Origin: an uncultured Bacteroides sp. | GTDB taxonomy: Bacteria; Bacteroidota; Bacteroidia; Chitinophagales; Chitinophagaceae | Assembly (NCBI GenBank): GCA_902168085.1 | Contig: CABHOP010000015.1 | Coordinates: 62,001-126,000, forward strand | DNA: 64,000 nt | Reading direction: 5' to 3' | In this document: piece by piece, positions 24,805-33,889 of the stretch | How the letters are laid out: every line of letters begins with the position of its first letter | How positions within the stretch are numbered: the first letter of the stretch is position 1 | Program-made: the position numbers and the translations under genes | The notes under the pieces: model-generated | The model's input: the letters and a program-made list of their open reading frames with translations, nothing else | Told to the model about the DNA's origin: nothing | The model's database searches: none

Positions 24805-26148
24805 ATGTTTGAAAATCTTAGCGAACGGCTCGAAAGCGCGTTCAAGCAGCTGAAAGGTGAAGGCCGTATCTCGGATATTAACGTAGCTACTACCGTTAAA
24901 GAAATACGCCGTGCATTGGTAGATGCCGACGTGAACTATAAAATTGCCAAAGAATTTACCGATAAGGTAAAAGATAAAGCGATGGGCGAAAAGGTGTTGA
25001 CATCCGTATCGCCCGGCCAGTTGATGGTGAAAATAGTGAAGGATGAGCTGGCAGAGCTGATGGGTGGTACAGAGGTGGAAATAGACCTGAATAATAAGCC
25101 TACTGTCATACTGATAGCCGGTTTGCAGGGTTCGGGTAAAACCACCTTCAGCGGTAAGCTGGCCAACTTCCTGAAAACCAAGAAAGGCCGTAATCCGCTG
25201 CTGGTAGCTGCAGATATCTATCGCCCCGCGGCGATAGACCAGTTGAAAGTGCTGGGTGAGCAGATTAAAGTGCCTGTTTATAACGAGCCGGATAATAAAG
25301 ATGCGGTATCGATAGCGCTGAATGCCATAGCTGAAGCTAAAAAGAACGGGAATAATGTAGTAATCATAGATACGGCAGGACGCCTGGCTATAGACGAAGT
25401 GATGATGGCCGAGGTGGCAAACGTGAAAGCCGCTGTGCAGCCACATGAGATACTGTTTGTAGTAGACTCGATGACGGGCCAGGATGCGGTAAATACTGCC
25501 AAAGCCTTTAACGACCGCCTGAATTTTACCGGTGTGGTGCTGACCAAACTGGATGGTGATACCCGTGGTGGTGCCGCACTGTCTATCAAATACACGGTAG
25601 ATAAGCCCATCAAATTTGTGAGCATGGGCGAAAAGCTGGATACGCTGGATGTGTTTTATCCCGAGCGTATGGCACAGCGTATACTGGGGATGGGTGACAT
25701 TACCTCGCTGGTAGAGCGTGCACAGGCACAGTTTGACGAAGCACAGGCCAAAAAGCTGGAGAAAAAGATACGTGCCAATAAGTTTGATTTCGAAGACTTT
25801 AAAGAGCAGTTGAACCAAATCAAAAAAATGGGTAATATCAAGGACCTGCTGGCCATGATACCCGGGGTAGGTAAGGCTATTAAAGATATTGATATATCAG
25901 ACGACGCATTTAAAGGTATAGAAGCCATCATCAATTCGATGACCCCATATGAGCGTAATAATCCGGATGCTATTGATACCAGCCGCCGTAAGCGTATAGC
26001 CAAAGGTTGTGGTAAAGATATAGCCGATGTGAATGCATTTATGAAGCAATTCGACCAGATGCGCCAGATGATGGGGCAGATGAATAAAATGCGTGGTATG
26101 ATGCCCGGCGGCATGATGCCGGGAGGTATGCCTTTTGGTAAGCGGTAA
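24805..26148 (+). CDS. ffh: Signal recognition particle protein Ffh
   Basis: GTPase that delivers ribosomes making membrane proteins to FtsY and SecYEG. The N domain is followed by the G domain with G1 GLQGSGKTTFSGKLA, DTAGRLAIDEVMM, TKLDGDTRGGAALS and GMGDITSLVERAQ. The C-terminal M domain (residues ~300-447) binds 4.5S RNA and has the Met-rich tail QMMGQMNKMRGMMPGGMMPG. At 447 residues it is normal. It is divergent from the YqaE-like gene and upstream of rpsP after 131 bases. Confident assignment. Confidence 0.98.
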   Translation: MFENLSERLESAFKQLKGEGRISDINVATTVKEIRRALVDADVNYKIAKEFTDKVKDKAMGEKVLTSVSPGQLMVKIVKDELAELMGGTEVEIDLNNKPTVILIAGLQGSGKTTFSGKLANFLKTKKGRNPLLVAADIYRPAAIDQLKVLGEQIKVPVYNEPDNKDAVSIALNAIAEAKKNGNNVVIIDTAGRLAIDEVMMAEVANVKAAVQPHEILFVVDSMTGQDAVNTAKAFNDRLNFTGVVLTKLDGDTRGGAALSIKYTVDKPIKFVSMGEKLDTLDVFYPERMAQRILGMGDITSLVERAQAQFDEAQAKKLEKKIRANKFDFEDFKEQLNQIKKMGNIKDLLAMIPGVGKAIKDIDISDDAFKGIEAIINSMTPYERNNPDAIDTSRRKRIAKGCGKDIADVNAFMKQFDQMRQMMGQMNKMRGMMPGGMMPGGMPFGKR

Positions 26149-26279
26149 ATGAAATGTGCTAATTAAAACTATGTGTTTTTTAACCGTATTTTAAACCGTG
26201 AATTTTGCATTTTTCATTTTTAGGTGTACTTTCGCAGTCCTTAAAATTTATTGTTTAACACAAATAATTTCTATTATTT

Positions 26280-26807
26280 ATGTCAGTTAAGATCCGTCTT
26301 CAACGTCATGGCTCAAAAAAACGCCCGTTCTATTTCATCGTAGCCGCTAACAGCGCCGCTCCACGTGATGGTAAATTCATCGAGAAAATAGGAACTTACA
26401 ATCCATTGACTGTGCCAGCAACCGTTCGCCTGAACCGTGAGCGTGCACTGCACTGGATGCAAAATGGTGCGCAACCAACAAATACTTGCCGCCGTATTCT
26501 GTCTTTCAAAGGTGTACTGTACCTGAAACACCTGATGCGTGGTGTAAGCCTTGGCCTGTTTGATGAAAAAGCAGCCTGGGAGAAATTTGAAGCATGGAAT
26601 GGCGAACACGAGCAACTGGTAGCTAAACGCGAAGAAGCGCACCGCCAGCACAAAGCAGACAAACGTAACGCTGTTGTTACAGAATCGGTACGTAAAGTAG
26701 AAGAGAAAATGGCTGCTAAAGCTGCTGCACAAGTAGCAGAAGCTGAGCAGGATGGTGCTGAAGAAGATGCTGCCGCTGCTGAAACTACAGAAAATCAGGA
26801 AGGATAA
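26280..26807 (+). CDS. rpsP: 30S ribosomal protein S16 with C-terminal extension
   Basis: The S16 core (residues 1-85) is plain: [20 protein letters not shown], then [13 protein letters not shown] and [20 protein letters not shown]. The remaining 90 residues form a charged helical tail, first Lys/Glu/His-rich and ending in Ala/Glu ([21 protein letters not shown]). Long S16 tails are common in Bacteroidota but absent in E. coli (82 residues). It follows ffh, a frequent neighbour, and ends at a strong terminator. Expected rimM and trmD do not follow. Confidence 0.96.
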   Translation: MSVKIRLQRHGSKKRPFYFIVAANSAAPRDGKFIEKIGTYNPLTVPATVRLNRERALHWMQNGAQPTNTCRRILSFKGVLYLKHLMRGVSLGLFDEKAAWEKFEAWNGEHEQLVAKREEAHRQHKADKRNAVVTESVRKVEEKMAAKAAAQVAEAEQDGAEEDAAAAETTENQEG

Positions 26808-26830
26808 TTTAATCTTTGAATGATATTTGA

Positions 26831-26859
26831 TACGCCCTGCATGCAGGGCGTATTTTTTT
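26831..26859 (+). terminator. Terminator after rpsP
   Basis: An 11-bp perfect palindrome (TACGCCCTGCA with TGCAGGGCGTA) followed by seven T residues. Confidence 0.92.
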
Positions 26860-26955
26860 GTATTTATATATGCCTGCAACCTGCGCCGGATAGTTTTTTC
26901 AAGCAGTTTAATTTATATTTACCCGCCATAAATTTCAGCACCGATATTGCTAACT

Positions 26956-27705
26956 ATGAATGATGTAAAAGAGGCCATCAACCTATCCCTTGTAATACCT
27001 TGTTACAACGAAACGGGCAGGATTGAATTGCTCTATAACGGACTGGAAAGTTTTGTAAAGCAATGGCCTGCGCAGTTTGAAATTGTGATAGTGAATGATG
27101 GCAGTAAGGACGATACATGGCAAAAACTGCAGGCTCATTCCTTTTATAAGCAGCATGCGGGTAATATTAAACTCATTAACCAGGAGAATACCGGTAAGGG
27201 TGGTGCTTTAAAGCACGGAGTAGCACAGGCGAGCGGGGATTTTATATTGACACTGGACGCGGACATGGCTGCACAGCCAACAGAGGTAGTAAAGTGGATG
27301 AATATGCTGGGCTGGAAACCCGACGAAAGGACGATATACATAGGGTCTCGTGAACACAAGGAATCCACCATCATCAATGAAGCTTTTAAAAGGAAACTGG
27401 CGGGAAATGTATTTAACCTCATCGTGCGTTCGCTGACACCACTCAAGGTAAATGATTCGCAATGCGGATTTAAGCTATATAGCAACCGTGTAGGCAAACA
27501 GCTTTTTAGTGAGTTGGAAACCAATGGCTGGGCGCATGATGTAGAGCTACTGTATCGCGGGCAAATGCATGGTATGGCCATCAAAGAGATGCCACTGACC
27601 TGGGAGGCTATAGAAGGTAGCAAAATTCGACTGCTAAAAGACTCTATAGCTATGTTTAATGAAATACTGAATATCTCTAAGAAAATAAAACGCACTAAGC
27701 AATAG
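26956..27705 (+). CDS. Family 2 glycosyltransferase (DPM1/ALG5-like)
   Basis: A cytoplasmic-face GT-A enzyme that probably loads a sugar onto a polyprenyl phosphate. The N-terminus has LVIPCYNETGRIELLYNGL, then IVIVNDGSKDDTW, KGGALKHGVAQASGDFILTL and the DxD-like DADMAAQ. The acceptor region has DSQCGFKLYS. No membrane segments are seen, as in DPM1-type enzymes. The frame opens at a TTG, but the ATG at 26956 is more likely. It is 5 bases from the next gene, so the three genes 26956-30718 form an operon. Sugar specificity unknown. Confidence 0.9.
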   Translation: MNDVKEAINLSLVIPCYNETGRIELLYNGLESFVKQWPAQFEIVIVNDGSKDDTWQKLQAHSFYKQHAGNIKLINQENTGKGGALKHGVAQASGDFILTLDADMAAQPTEVVKWMNMLGWKPDERTIYIGSREHKESTIINEAFKRKLAGNVFNLIVRSLTPLKVNDSQCGFKLYSNRVGKQLFSELETNGWAHDVELLYRGQMHGMAIKEMPLTWEAIEGSKIRLLKDSIAMFNEILNISKKIKRTKQ

Positions 27706-27710
27706 TTGTC

Positions 27711-29606
27711 ATGGATGCTCTCAACAACCTGAACTTTAAGAAAATCACATTGATAACCCTGGGCGTGATGCTACTGGTGATGCTGTGGGTGAGTAAAGAC
27801 TATGGCATTAGCGGTGATGAATATACCCAAAATACATACGGGGAGCATGTGTATAATTACTATGCAACCTTTGGTAAAGACAAGGGTGCGCTGACATTTA
27901 AGAACGTATATAACTACGGCGGCTTTTTCGACCTGTTGTGCGTGGCTGTAAATAAAGTATTGCCTACAGACGAGTATAATACCCGTCACTTTATTACGGC
28001 TATCTTCGGCTTCCTGGCTATTGTGTTTGCCGTATTGCTGGCAAAATTTTATAAAGGTTGGGGTGCGGCATTTCTCACAGCTTTGTTCATGTTCTTTACG
28101 CCGCGTTTTTTTGGCGAATCGATGTATAACCCAAAGGATATACCATTTGCCTTAGGAATGGTGATGGGTGTATATTTTATATGCCGCTTTGTGGCTGCTT
28201 TTCCTAAGCCTAGTTGGAAAGATGCTTTGTGGGTGGCCTTGTCTATTGGCTTTGCCATAGGTATACGTGTAGGTGGGCTGCTATTGATACCATTCCTGTT
28301 TGTGGCAATAGGTATAGAGTATGTGTTTGACTGGCGGAAGCATTATGAATTGTTTGGTGCGGAAATCAAACGCTTAGCTATTTATACCGTTGGTATCTGC
28401 ATTGTAGGTTATTTTTCGGGGCTCATCTTTTGGCCATTTGCATTGGAAAGTCCGCTGCAAAACCCGTTTACCGCCTTATCTGAAATGTCGAATTTCTCTG
28501 TTGGTATCCGTATGCTTTTTGGCGATAAGCATATAGTGAGCCAGAATGTAACCAGTGGATATATACCTACCTGGATAGGGTTGACAACGCCTATCATTAT
28601 ATTGTTAGGTATACTGCTATCGCCATGGTTGTTTGTGTCTAAACAATACAAATTTCACAAATTATTGTTCTTGTTTTTTGTAGCACTTTTCCCCTGGCTC
28701 TACATTGTGTACAAACATTCGCCGCTGTACGACGGCTGGAGGCACTTACTATTTATATACCCTATGCTGGTGGTGATAAGCGCGCTTACATTTACATCGG
28801 CCATAGAATATATGCAGAATAAGAGTGTGAAATATGTTATAGCCGGACTGATAACGATAGGGTTGATACTACCCGCAAGGTGGAGCATCGCCAACCATCC
28901 TAACCAGGTAGTATATTTCAATGAACTGGCTGGTGGCATAGACGGTGCGTATGGCTACTATGAAACCGACTATTACATGAACAGCATCAAGCAGGCATTT
29001 TATAAGCTGGCAAAGGAGAAGGACCTGTATAATACTAAGGATAGCGTTATCATCGTTACCAACTGTATAGAACCAATGTGGCAATATGTAGCCTCGCTGA
29101 AAAATCCCAGAGTGGTAGCAGACTATGTAAGGTACCGTGAGCGGGAAACGAAACCCTATACTTATGGTATTTTCTTCTCAAGGTTTATCGACCGCCAGTT
29201 GCTGCAAAACGGATACTTTCCACCGGCTAATACTATCATTACCATAAAAGCAGATAATACGCCACTGGCCGTTGTTACCAAAGCAGACCCTGAGCAGAAT
29301 GCGTATAAAGCTAACCAGTATTTTGAAGCTAAAGACTACGCAAATGCTGTAGTATATTATCAAAAGGCACTGGCTAAGGATGCAAAGAATGAAACCTTAT
29401 ATCTGAATTATGCGATAGCACTTGCCAGCACCGGGCACATGAACGAGGCAATTAATATAACCAATGAATACCTGAAGATGGTACCAGAGGATATGAATGG
29501 CTACCAGATATTAGTGCAGCTGTATAAAGCCATAGGTGATATGCAAAGTGCGCAAAGGGCAATGACCACTGCACAAAGCATTATGCAAGAACAAGAGGGA
29601 GAATAA
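27711..29606 (+). CDS. GT-C-like membrane glycosyltransferase with C-terminal TPR
   Basis: A 631-residue protein with about ten membrane segments in the first 400 residues, resembling ArnT/PMT-type (GT39/GT83) enzymes. The first external loop has YGISGDEYTQNTYGEHV, with Asp-Glu as the likely catalytic acid pair. PRFFGESMYNPKDIPFAL near residue 130 is a second conserved stretch. Residues ~525-625 form TPR-like helices (YFEAKDYANAVVYYQKALAK). It probably takes a lipid-linked sugar made by the upstream GT2 and transfers it to an acceptor outside. It overlaps the next ATG by one base. Confidence 0.8.
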   Translation: MDALNNLNFKKITLITLGVMLLVMLWVSKDYGISGDEYTQNTYGEHVYNYYATFGKDKGALTFKNVYNYGGFFDLLCVAVNKVLPTDEYNTRHFITAIFGFLAIVFAVLLAKFYKGWGAAFLTALFMFFTPRFFGESMYNPKDIPFALGMVMGVYFICRFVAAFPKPSWKDALWVALSIGFAIGIRVGGLLLIPFLFVAIGIEYVFDWRKHYELFGAEIKRLAIYTVGICIVGYFSGLIFWPFALESPLQNPFTALSEMSNFSVGIRMLFGDKHIVSQNVTSGYIPTWIGLTTPIIILLGILLSPWLFVSKQYKFHKLLFLFFVALFPWLYIVYKHSPLYDGWRHLLFIYPMLVVISALTFTSAIEYMQNKSVKYVIAGLITIGLILPARWSIANHPNQVVYFNELAGGIDGAYGYYETDYYMNSIKQAFYKLAKEKDLYNTKDSVIIVTNCIEPMWQYVASLKNPRVVADYVRYRERETKPYTYGIFFSRFIDRQLLQNGYFPPANTIITIKADNTPLAVVTKADPEQNAYKANQYFEAKDYANAVVYYQKALAKDAKNETLYLNYAIALASTGHMNEAINITNEYLKMVPEDMNGYQILVQLYKAIGDMQSAQRAMTTAQSIMQEQEGE

Positions 29607-30718
29607 TGGAAGCAGGCAACGCATCGGCGCCCGCTATAACAAGGCGGCATTTTCACACGTTTGATGCGCTGCGGTTCTTTGCTTTTTTCAAGGTCTTTTT
29701 ACTTCACCTGCCTATTGCAGCCTTCCCGTGGTTTAGCTTTTTTAGCGCCGGGGGAGGCATTGGTGTTCAGTTTTTTTTCGTTTTAAGCGGCTTCCTCATT
29801 ACTTATATCATTTACGAAGAGAAGCAGCGTACGGGCACACTGAACCTGCGCAATTTTTTTATCCGGCGTATACTGCGCATATGGCCACTGTATTACCTGA
29901 TGGTAGCGGTAGCATTTGCAACGCCGTACCTGCTGTCTAAAGCAGGCATTTCCGCATCCGGCGAGGGGTATGAACCTACATGGTGGGTGTCTGTACTGTT
30001 CCTGGAAAATTACAAAATGATCTTTACGGGCAGCACGCCTAATGTATCACCGTTAACAGTGATGTGGTCGTTGTGTATTGAGGAACATTTTTATATTGTA
30101 TGGGGTATATTACTGTACCGGTTGCGCGTAGATGCATTGCCTAAGCTTATAGGTATTTGCATTGTGGTAGCTATTATAGCAAGGGCTGCATTTGCATATT
30201 ATCACCTGTCATCCAACGATATATTTACTAATATAGATCTGTTTGCCCTCGGTGCCATACCCGCTTATTTATTGGTTCGATACCCTGAAAAACTGGAAGC
30301 ATATGTGCTGCAAATAGCTTTATGGAAGAAGCAGTTGTTCACTGCCGGGCTTGTGGTGGTAGTGCTCATTGCATCGCAAACCACCAGCGAGATATTATAC
30401 ATATGGCTAACTACAGTATTGGGGGCCTTATTTGCAATATTGATAATGCTGACGATACCGGCGGACTCCCGGTTCCGGATAAGCGATAAAAATGTATTGA
30501 GCAGGATGGGGGTATATACTTACGGGCTGTACCTGTATCATACACCGGTGATAAACCTGCTGAGGGTAATATGGGGGAAAGTAGGGTTGAGCCTTGATGA
30601 ATGGAAAGGTGCTGCTCTTTTTGCTATAGCAGCATTGATGGTTACACTATTGTGTAGTATACTTTCTTACTATGCTTTTGAAAGGCAATTCCTGAAACTG
30701 AAACGATTTTTCAGGTAG
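29606..30718 (+). CDS. Acyltransferase 3 family protein (OafA/YrhL-like)
   Basis: A 370-residue integral membrane O-acyltransferase with about ten membrane segments. Typical motifs are RFFAFFKVFLLH near the N-terminus, FFVLSGFLITYIIYEE, FFIRRILRIWPLYYLM and WSLCIEEHFYIVWG with the conserved Glu-Glu-His. Such enzymes acetylate or succinylate surface sugars, in keeping with the upstream glycosyltransferases. The ATG overlaps the preceding stop by one base (translational coupling). It ends directly against a convergent micro-ORF. Confidence 0.9.
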   Translation: MEAGNASAPAITRRHFHTFDALRFFAFFKVFLLHLPIAAFPWFSFFSAGGGIGVQFFFVLSGFLITYIIYEEKQRTGTLNLRNFFIRRILRIWPLYYLMVAVAFATPYLLSKAGISASGEGYEPTWWVSVLFLENYKMIFTGSTPNVSPLTVMWSLCIEEHFYIVWGILLYRLRVDALPKLIGICIVVAIIARAAFAYYHLSSNDIFTNIDLFALGAIPAYLLVRYPEKLEAYVLQIALWKKQLFTAGLVVVVLIASQTTSEILYIWLTTVLGALFAILIMLTIPADSRFRISDKNVLSRMGVYTYGLYLYHTPVINLLRVIWGKVGLSLDEWKGAALFAIAALMVTLLCSILSYYAFERQFLKLKRFFR

Positions 30719-30826
30719 TTAGTTGTTGATGACTATAAACAATCCGACAACTATGTAAATGCATATCAAAGTAATGGTCATCCATTTTTTTGGTTGATTT
30801 TCTTTCAGGGGCAGTTTGTAAGACAT
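30719..30826 (-). CDS. Candidate 35-residue single-pass membrane peptide
   Basis: An ATG at 30826 opens a 35-codon frame ending exactly where the convergent acyltransferase ends. The peptide has a basic soluble N-terminus (MSYKLPLKENQPKKW) and one membrane helix (MTITLICIYIVVGLFIVINN), so by the positive-inside rule it would be N-in. The sharp amphipathic division supports a real small membrane protein. Another frame is open here with no such pattern. It lies upstream of the MauE-thioredoxin gene on the same strand. The rest of the gap to 30977 shows nothing clear. Confidence 0.5.
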   Translation of the reverse strand: MSYKLPLKENQPKKWMTITLICIYIVVGLFIVINN

Positions 30827-30977
30827 TGTCATAGATTTTTTCAGGGCTAACAATTATTGTGCTCGTCTTCTGTTTTAACATAACGTTGGCAATATTGAAA
30901 TATTGTATTGGCAACGAAATAATTTTTGGACTGTACCTATATCAATCCAAATATTGAGCCAAAATAAGCGCCGTAGG

Positions 30978-31916
30978 CTACGGTTTTGTCATCCAGGTTT
31001 CAATTGTTGCCTGGTTGAGCGAGAGGTAGTTGGTTTCGGCTTCCACCCACCCATTATTTACAAAATAGATAACCGGCCAGCTATAACCTACCAGGTCTGT
31101 AAATGTTTGTCCGTCAAGGCGGGTATAAGGAATGTTTTGTGCGTTTGTCTTTTTCCAGAAATCGGGTAGGTATTTGTCATTGCCAGCCAATACCATAAAT
31201 ATGGGCAGTGAAGGATTTTTTTCCTTCATTACGTGCATTTTATATGCGGCCATTTTGCAATGCGGGCATTTCAGACTGAAGAATGCAATGATGTGCTTGC
31301 CTTTGCGCAAATCTATAGCCGGGGCATCTTTTTTGCCTGCAGCATAGAAAGATGACATATCGAGTTGAAAATGCCCTTTGTTAAGCCACTGAGGCTGACT
31401 ATCGGGCAGCGGATAGTAAATAAACGGTGTAGCCACCAACCCTATGCAAATAAGAGGTATGGCAATCTTAGCATACCTGAAATCAAGGCCACGATGGTAG
31501 CGTATAATAAGCACGATAACTAACGCAAGAACCGCATTTTTGATAAGTGATGTAGAAGGACTCATCCAGATAGCATCGCCGAAACAACCACAGTTGATAT
31601 CGTTGCCGGCATATATCCAGAGATATACCAGGTAAATGCTGAAAATAGCCAGTAGCGCCAATGCCAGCTTAAGTATCCATTTATTTTTGCCAAAAAGATG
31701 TAATGTGATGAGTATGCCCAGCGCGGCTTCCAGCCCTATCAAAGCACGGGCACCCAAAGCAGATAACAACCAGGGTAGTTTCACATATTCAACTATAGAA
31801 TACTGGAAGCTTTCAAAGCTTTCGAGCGAGTATATTTTGGTATAGGCAGAGTAAATGAAAACCAGGCCGGTAAGTATAGTGGCGGCTATCAGCAGTACTT
31901 TGGAAACTATCTTCAT
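30978..31916 (-). CDS. MauE/DoxX-like membrane protein fused to a thioredoxin-like domain (1)
   Basis: A 312-residue protein. Residues 1-165 hold four to five membrane segments of the DoxX/MauE type with NCGCFGDAIW at 108-117, a loop Cys pair (109 and 111). Residues ~185-312 form a periplasmic thioredoxin-like domain with AFFSLKCPHCKMAAY (Cys217, Cys220) and a possible cis-Pro at YSWPVIYFVNNG. The layout implies electron or disulfide transfer from membrane to envelope, as VKOR-Trx fusions do. It is a paralogue of the gene at 35018. No methylamine-utilisation genes are nearby, so MauE here is a fold name only. Confidence 0.8.
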   Translation of the reverse strand: MKIVSKVLLIAATILTGLVFIYSAYTKIYSLESFESFQYSIVEYVKLPWLLSALGARALIGLEAALGILITLHLFGKNKWILKLALALLAIFSIYLVYLWIYAGNDINCGCFGDAIWMSPSTSLIKNAVLALVIVLIIRYHRGLDFRYAKIAIPLICIGLVATPFIYYPLPDSQPQWLNKGHFQLDMSSFYAAGKKDAPAIDLRKGKHIIAFFSLKCPHCKMAAYKMHVMKEKNPSLPIFMVLAGNDKYLPDFWKKTNAQNIPYTRLDGQTFTDLVGYSWPVIYFVNNGWVEAETNYLSLNQATIETWMTKP

Positions 31917-31937
31917 CTGGAAAAACGGGGTAATAAA

Positions 31938-31960
31938 AAAGCCCGGAATTACCGGGCTTT
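31938..31960 (-). terminator. Terminator of rpsT
   Basis: A 9-bp stem (AAAGCCCGG with CCGGGCTTT) around a 5-base loop, with T-rich sequence beyond it on the minus strand. Confidence 0.88.
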
Positions 31961-31987
31961 AAAACTAATATAATTCGTTCAAAAAAC

Positions 31988-32242
31988 TTAAGCTAAAGCG
32001 TTCAGCTTTTTAGTGATACCTGATTTCAGGTTACCGGCTTTGTTTTTGTGTATAACGTTGCGTTTTGCCAGCTTATCTATCAGAGATACAACTTTAGGCA
32101 GTTCCTGAGTAGCTGTTGCTTTATCAGTAATGGCTAAAAGCTTGCGAATAGCGTTACGAGTCGTTTTGCCGTAGTAACGGTTACGATCGCGACGTTTTTC
32201 ACTCTGACGGATATCCTTCTTGGTTGCTTTATGATTTGCCAT
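31988..32242 (-). CDS. rpsT: 30S ribosomal protein S20
   Basis: An 84-residue basic all-helical protein. [20 protein letters not shown] and the C-terminal [19 protein letters not shown] are typical. It has a TAnnTTTG box upstream on the minus strand and a clear terminator downstream, forming a single-gene unit as in most bacteria. Confidence 0.96.
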   Translation of the reverse strand: MANHKATKKDIRQSEKRRDRNRYYGKTTRNAIRKLLAITDKATATQELPKVVSLIDKLAKRNVIHKNKAGNLKSGITKKLNALA

Positions 32243-32264
32243 TTAAATTTACAATTTGAGTTTG

Positions 32265-32272
32265 CAAAGGTA
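32265..32272 (-). promoter_or_regulatory. TAnnTTTG -7 box of rpsT
   Basis: On the minus strand the bases read TACCTTTG, 23 bases before the rpsT ATG. No -33 was confirmed. Confidence 0.55.
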
Positions 32273-32312
32273 AACAATAAATATTTACTACAAAATTTAT
32301 TTTCCCGAAAAA

Positions 32313-33419
32313 TTACATGTTTTGAGCGCTAAATACCTGTTTAGACCTTTTGTAGAGCGATTCCTTCATTTCTACAAACATATCCAGTTTGTCTTTAGGC
32401 AGGCGCAGTTTATATGTTTCTGCTGAATAGGTGTTGTATTCAAACAGTTCATAGTCGGGGTTCCACTTATCCATAGTATTACGGTCCATTTTCAGCTCAT
32501 GCACCATCAGGTCCATGCTTAGAGGTTCATTCAATACTACGATAGCCATGTTTTTTAACTCTTCATCAGTGAAACGTGGCTTTTTAGGTTTTATAGATGC
32601 CATGCCTGTAGAGTCGGTATTGATCTCAAAATCTTCAGGAAGCGTATTGCCGATGAACTTGCCCATTTTCTCGAAAATGGTAGCTGTAGCAATGAAAGCC
32701 AGTACGTGGCCCTGGGTTTCGCGGGGTAAATATTTTTTAATCTCCCAGAAATTATTACTGCCTGTACGCGCCATGGCACGTTTTACCGGGGTAGGGCCGC
32801 TATTGTAAGCTGCTACTACCAGCAGCCAATCGTTCAGGTCATCGTAAAGCGTGGTAAGATATTTAGCTGCCGCGTTGGTAGATTTATACCAATCTTTACG
32901 GTCATCGCGCTTTTTATTTACCGTTAAGCCCATCAGGCGGGCAGTAGGTGCCATGAATTGCCAGGGGCCGACAGCGCCTACTTTAGATACTGCATTATTA
33001 TTAAGTGCAGATTCTATTACCGCAAGGTATTTCAGTTCTTTGGGTATCTCATGTTTTTGCAGCACATTATCCATCAATGGAAACTGCTTGTTGCTGCGGC
33101 CTTGTACCACATTCAGCGTCCTGTTGTGCGTAGTAAGGTATTTTTCCACGTATTGCGTTACATACTCAGACATCGGTCCATAGTATCCCTTTTCGTGCGC
33201 CAGCGGCACAGGCTTGAATACACGTGGCTTAGCTTCTACAGCTTTGGGCATAACAACGGCTATGGGAAGGGCGGGAGCCGTTGTAACTGCTTTTTTACGT
33301 ATAATGATGGTGTCTTTTTTCGCTACCGGGTGAGAGGAGCGGACTTTTACCATCTGCGCATGCAGTAGTGAAGGGGATAGGGTAACCAATAATACGAACA
33401 AAAAACGTTTGTATTGCAT
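32313..33419 (-). CDS. Membrane-bound/secreted lytic transglycosylase (MltD-like)
   Basis: Cleaves peptidoglycan glycan strands with formation of 1,6-anhydro ends. A signal peptide (FLFVLLVTLSPSLLHAQ) is followed by a linker and an SLT domain. The likely catalytic Glu is in KYLAVIESALNNNAVSKVGA near residue 135, followed by GPWQFMAPTARLMGL and AAYNSGPTPVKRAM. The C-terminal 90 residues (LSMDLMVHELKMDRNTMDKW) look like a degenerate LysM. At 368 residues it is shorter than E. coli MltD. Likely periplasmic. Confidence 0.88.
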   Translation of the reverse strand: MQYKRFLFVLLVTLSPSLLHAQMVKVRSSHPVAKKDTIIIRKKAVTTAPALPIAVVMPKAVEAKPRVFKPVPLAHEKGYYGPMSEYVTQYVEKYLTTHNRTLNVVQGRSNKQFPLMDNVLQKHEIPKELKYLAVIESALNNNAVSKVGAVGPWQFMAPTARLMGLTVNKKRDDRKDWYKSTNAAAKYLTTLYDDLNDWLLVVAAYNSGPTPVKRAMARTGSNNFWEIKKYLPRETQGHVLAFIATATIFEKMGKFIGNTLPEDFEINTDSTGMASIKPKKPRFTDEELKNMAIVVLNEPLSMDLMVHELKMDRNTMDKWNPDYELFEYNTYSAETYKLRLPKDKLDMFVEMKESLYKRSKQVFSAQNM

Positions 33420-33512
33420 GTATTTATCGTTTTTAAGCGGTTAAACCATGCAACCCATATAGGGAAGCTTAAACTATAATCTTAAAATTCTGAAGGGGGT
33501 AGCTAAACAAGC

Positions 33513-33734
33513 TTATTCAGCTTTGCTTTCGCCTTTTTTCATACCCGCTTCTATTTCGTTCTTAACGCCTTCTTTAGCGTCGTTGAACTCGCGGATACCC
33601 TTACCAATGCCACGTGCAAGCTCAGGGATTTTTCGGCCACCAAAGAAGATGATGACTACCAATAATATGATGATCCACTCACCACCACTAGGCATAGACC
33701 ACAACATCTGTGGATTAATCGATAATAAAGACAT
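33513..33734 (-). CDS. tatA: Sec-independent translocase TatA/E
   Basis: A 73-residue Tat protein. One N-terminal membrane helix (WIIILLVVIIFFGGRKIPEL) contains the FGGRKIPEL hinge typical of TatA in Bacteroidota. An amphipathic helix (GIGKGIREFNDAKEGV) and a charged tail follow. The start is the ATG at 33734 (MSLLSINPQM); the ATG at 33707 is possible. tatC is not adjacent. Terminators are not obvious nearby; 93 bases to the downstream gene hold nothing clear. Confidence 0.93.
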   Translation of the reverse strand: MSLLSINPQMLWSMPSGGEWIIILLVVIIFFGGRKIPELARGIGKGIREFNDAKEGVKNEIEAGMKKGESKAE

Positions 33735-33889
33735 AATCAGTTTTATTTGTAATAAGGTGACTATCCTGCAAAAATAGGGTTAATTAATCATTAAGCTGTG
33801 TTAATTCCCAGGTTAACCCCTGTCTTGCAGTTTCCAAGATATATGATTGGTTCGAAAAATCATATTTTATAATAGCGAAAAATATGTGA

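Noticed and set aside
24787-25818. A long open frame antisense to ffh (343 codons)
   Set aside because: It lies wholly opposite a certain gene; codon bias of the sense gene creates open antisense frames. The translation is Cys/His/Tyr-rich with no family features.
30711-30914. 67-codon minus-strand frame overlapping the 35-residue membrane peptide
   Set aside because: The alternative frame has a hydrophobic helix and basic N-terminus and fits a protein better; this frame also overlaps the acyltransferase end.
33841-33865. Inverted repeat ATATGATT/AATCATAT downstream of rluD
   Set aside because: AT-rich and short; the T run is on the wrong side for the minus-strand rluD transcript.
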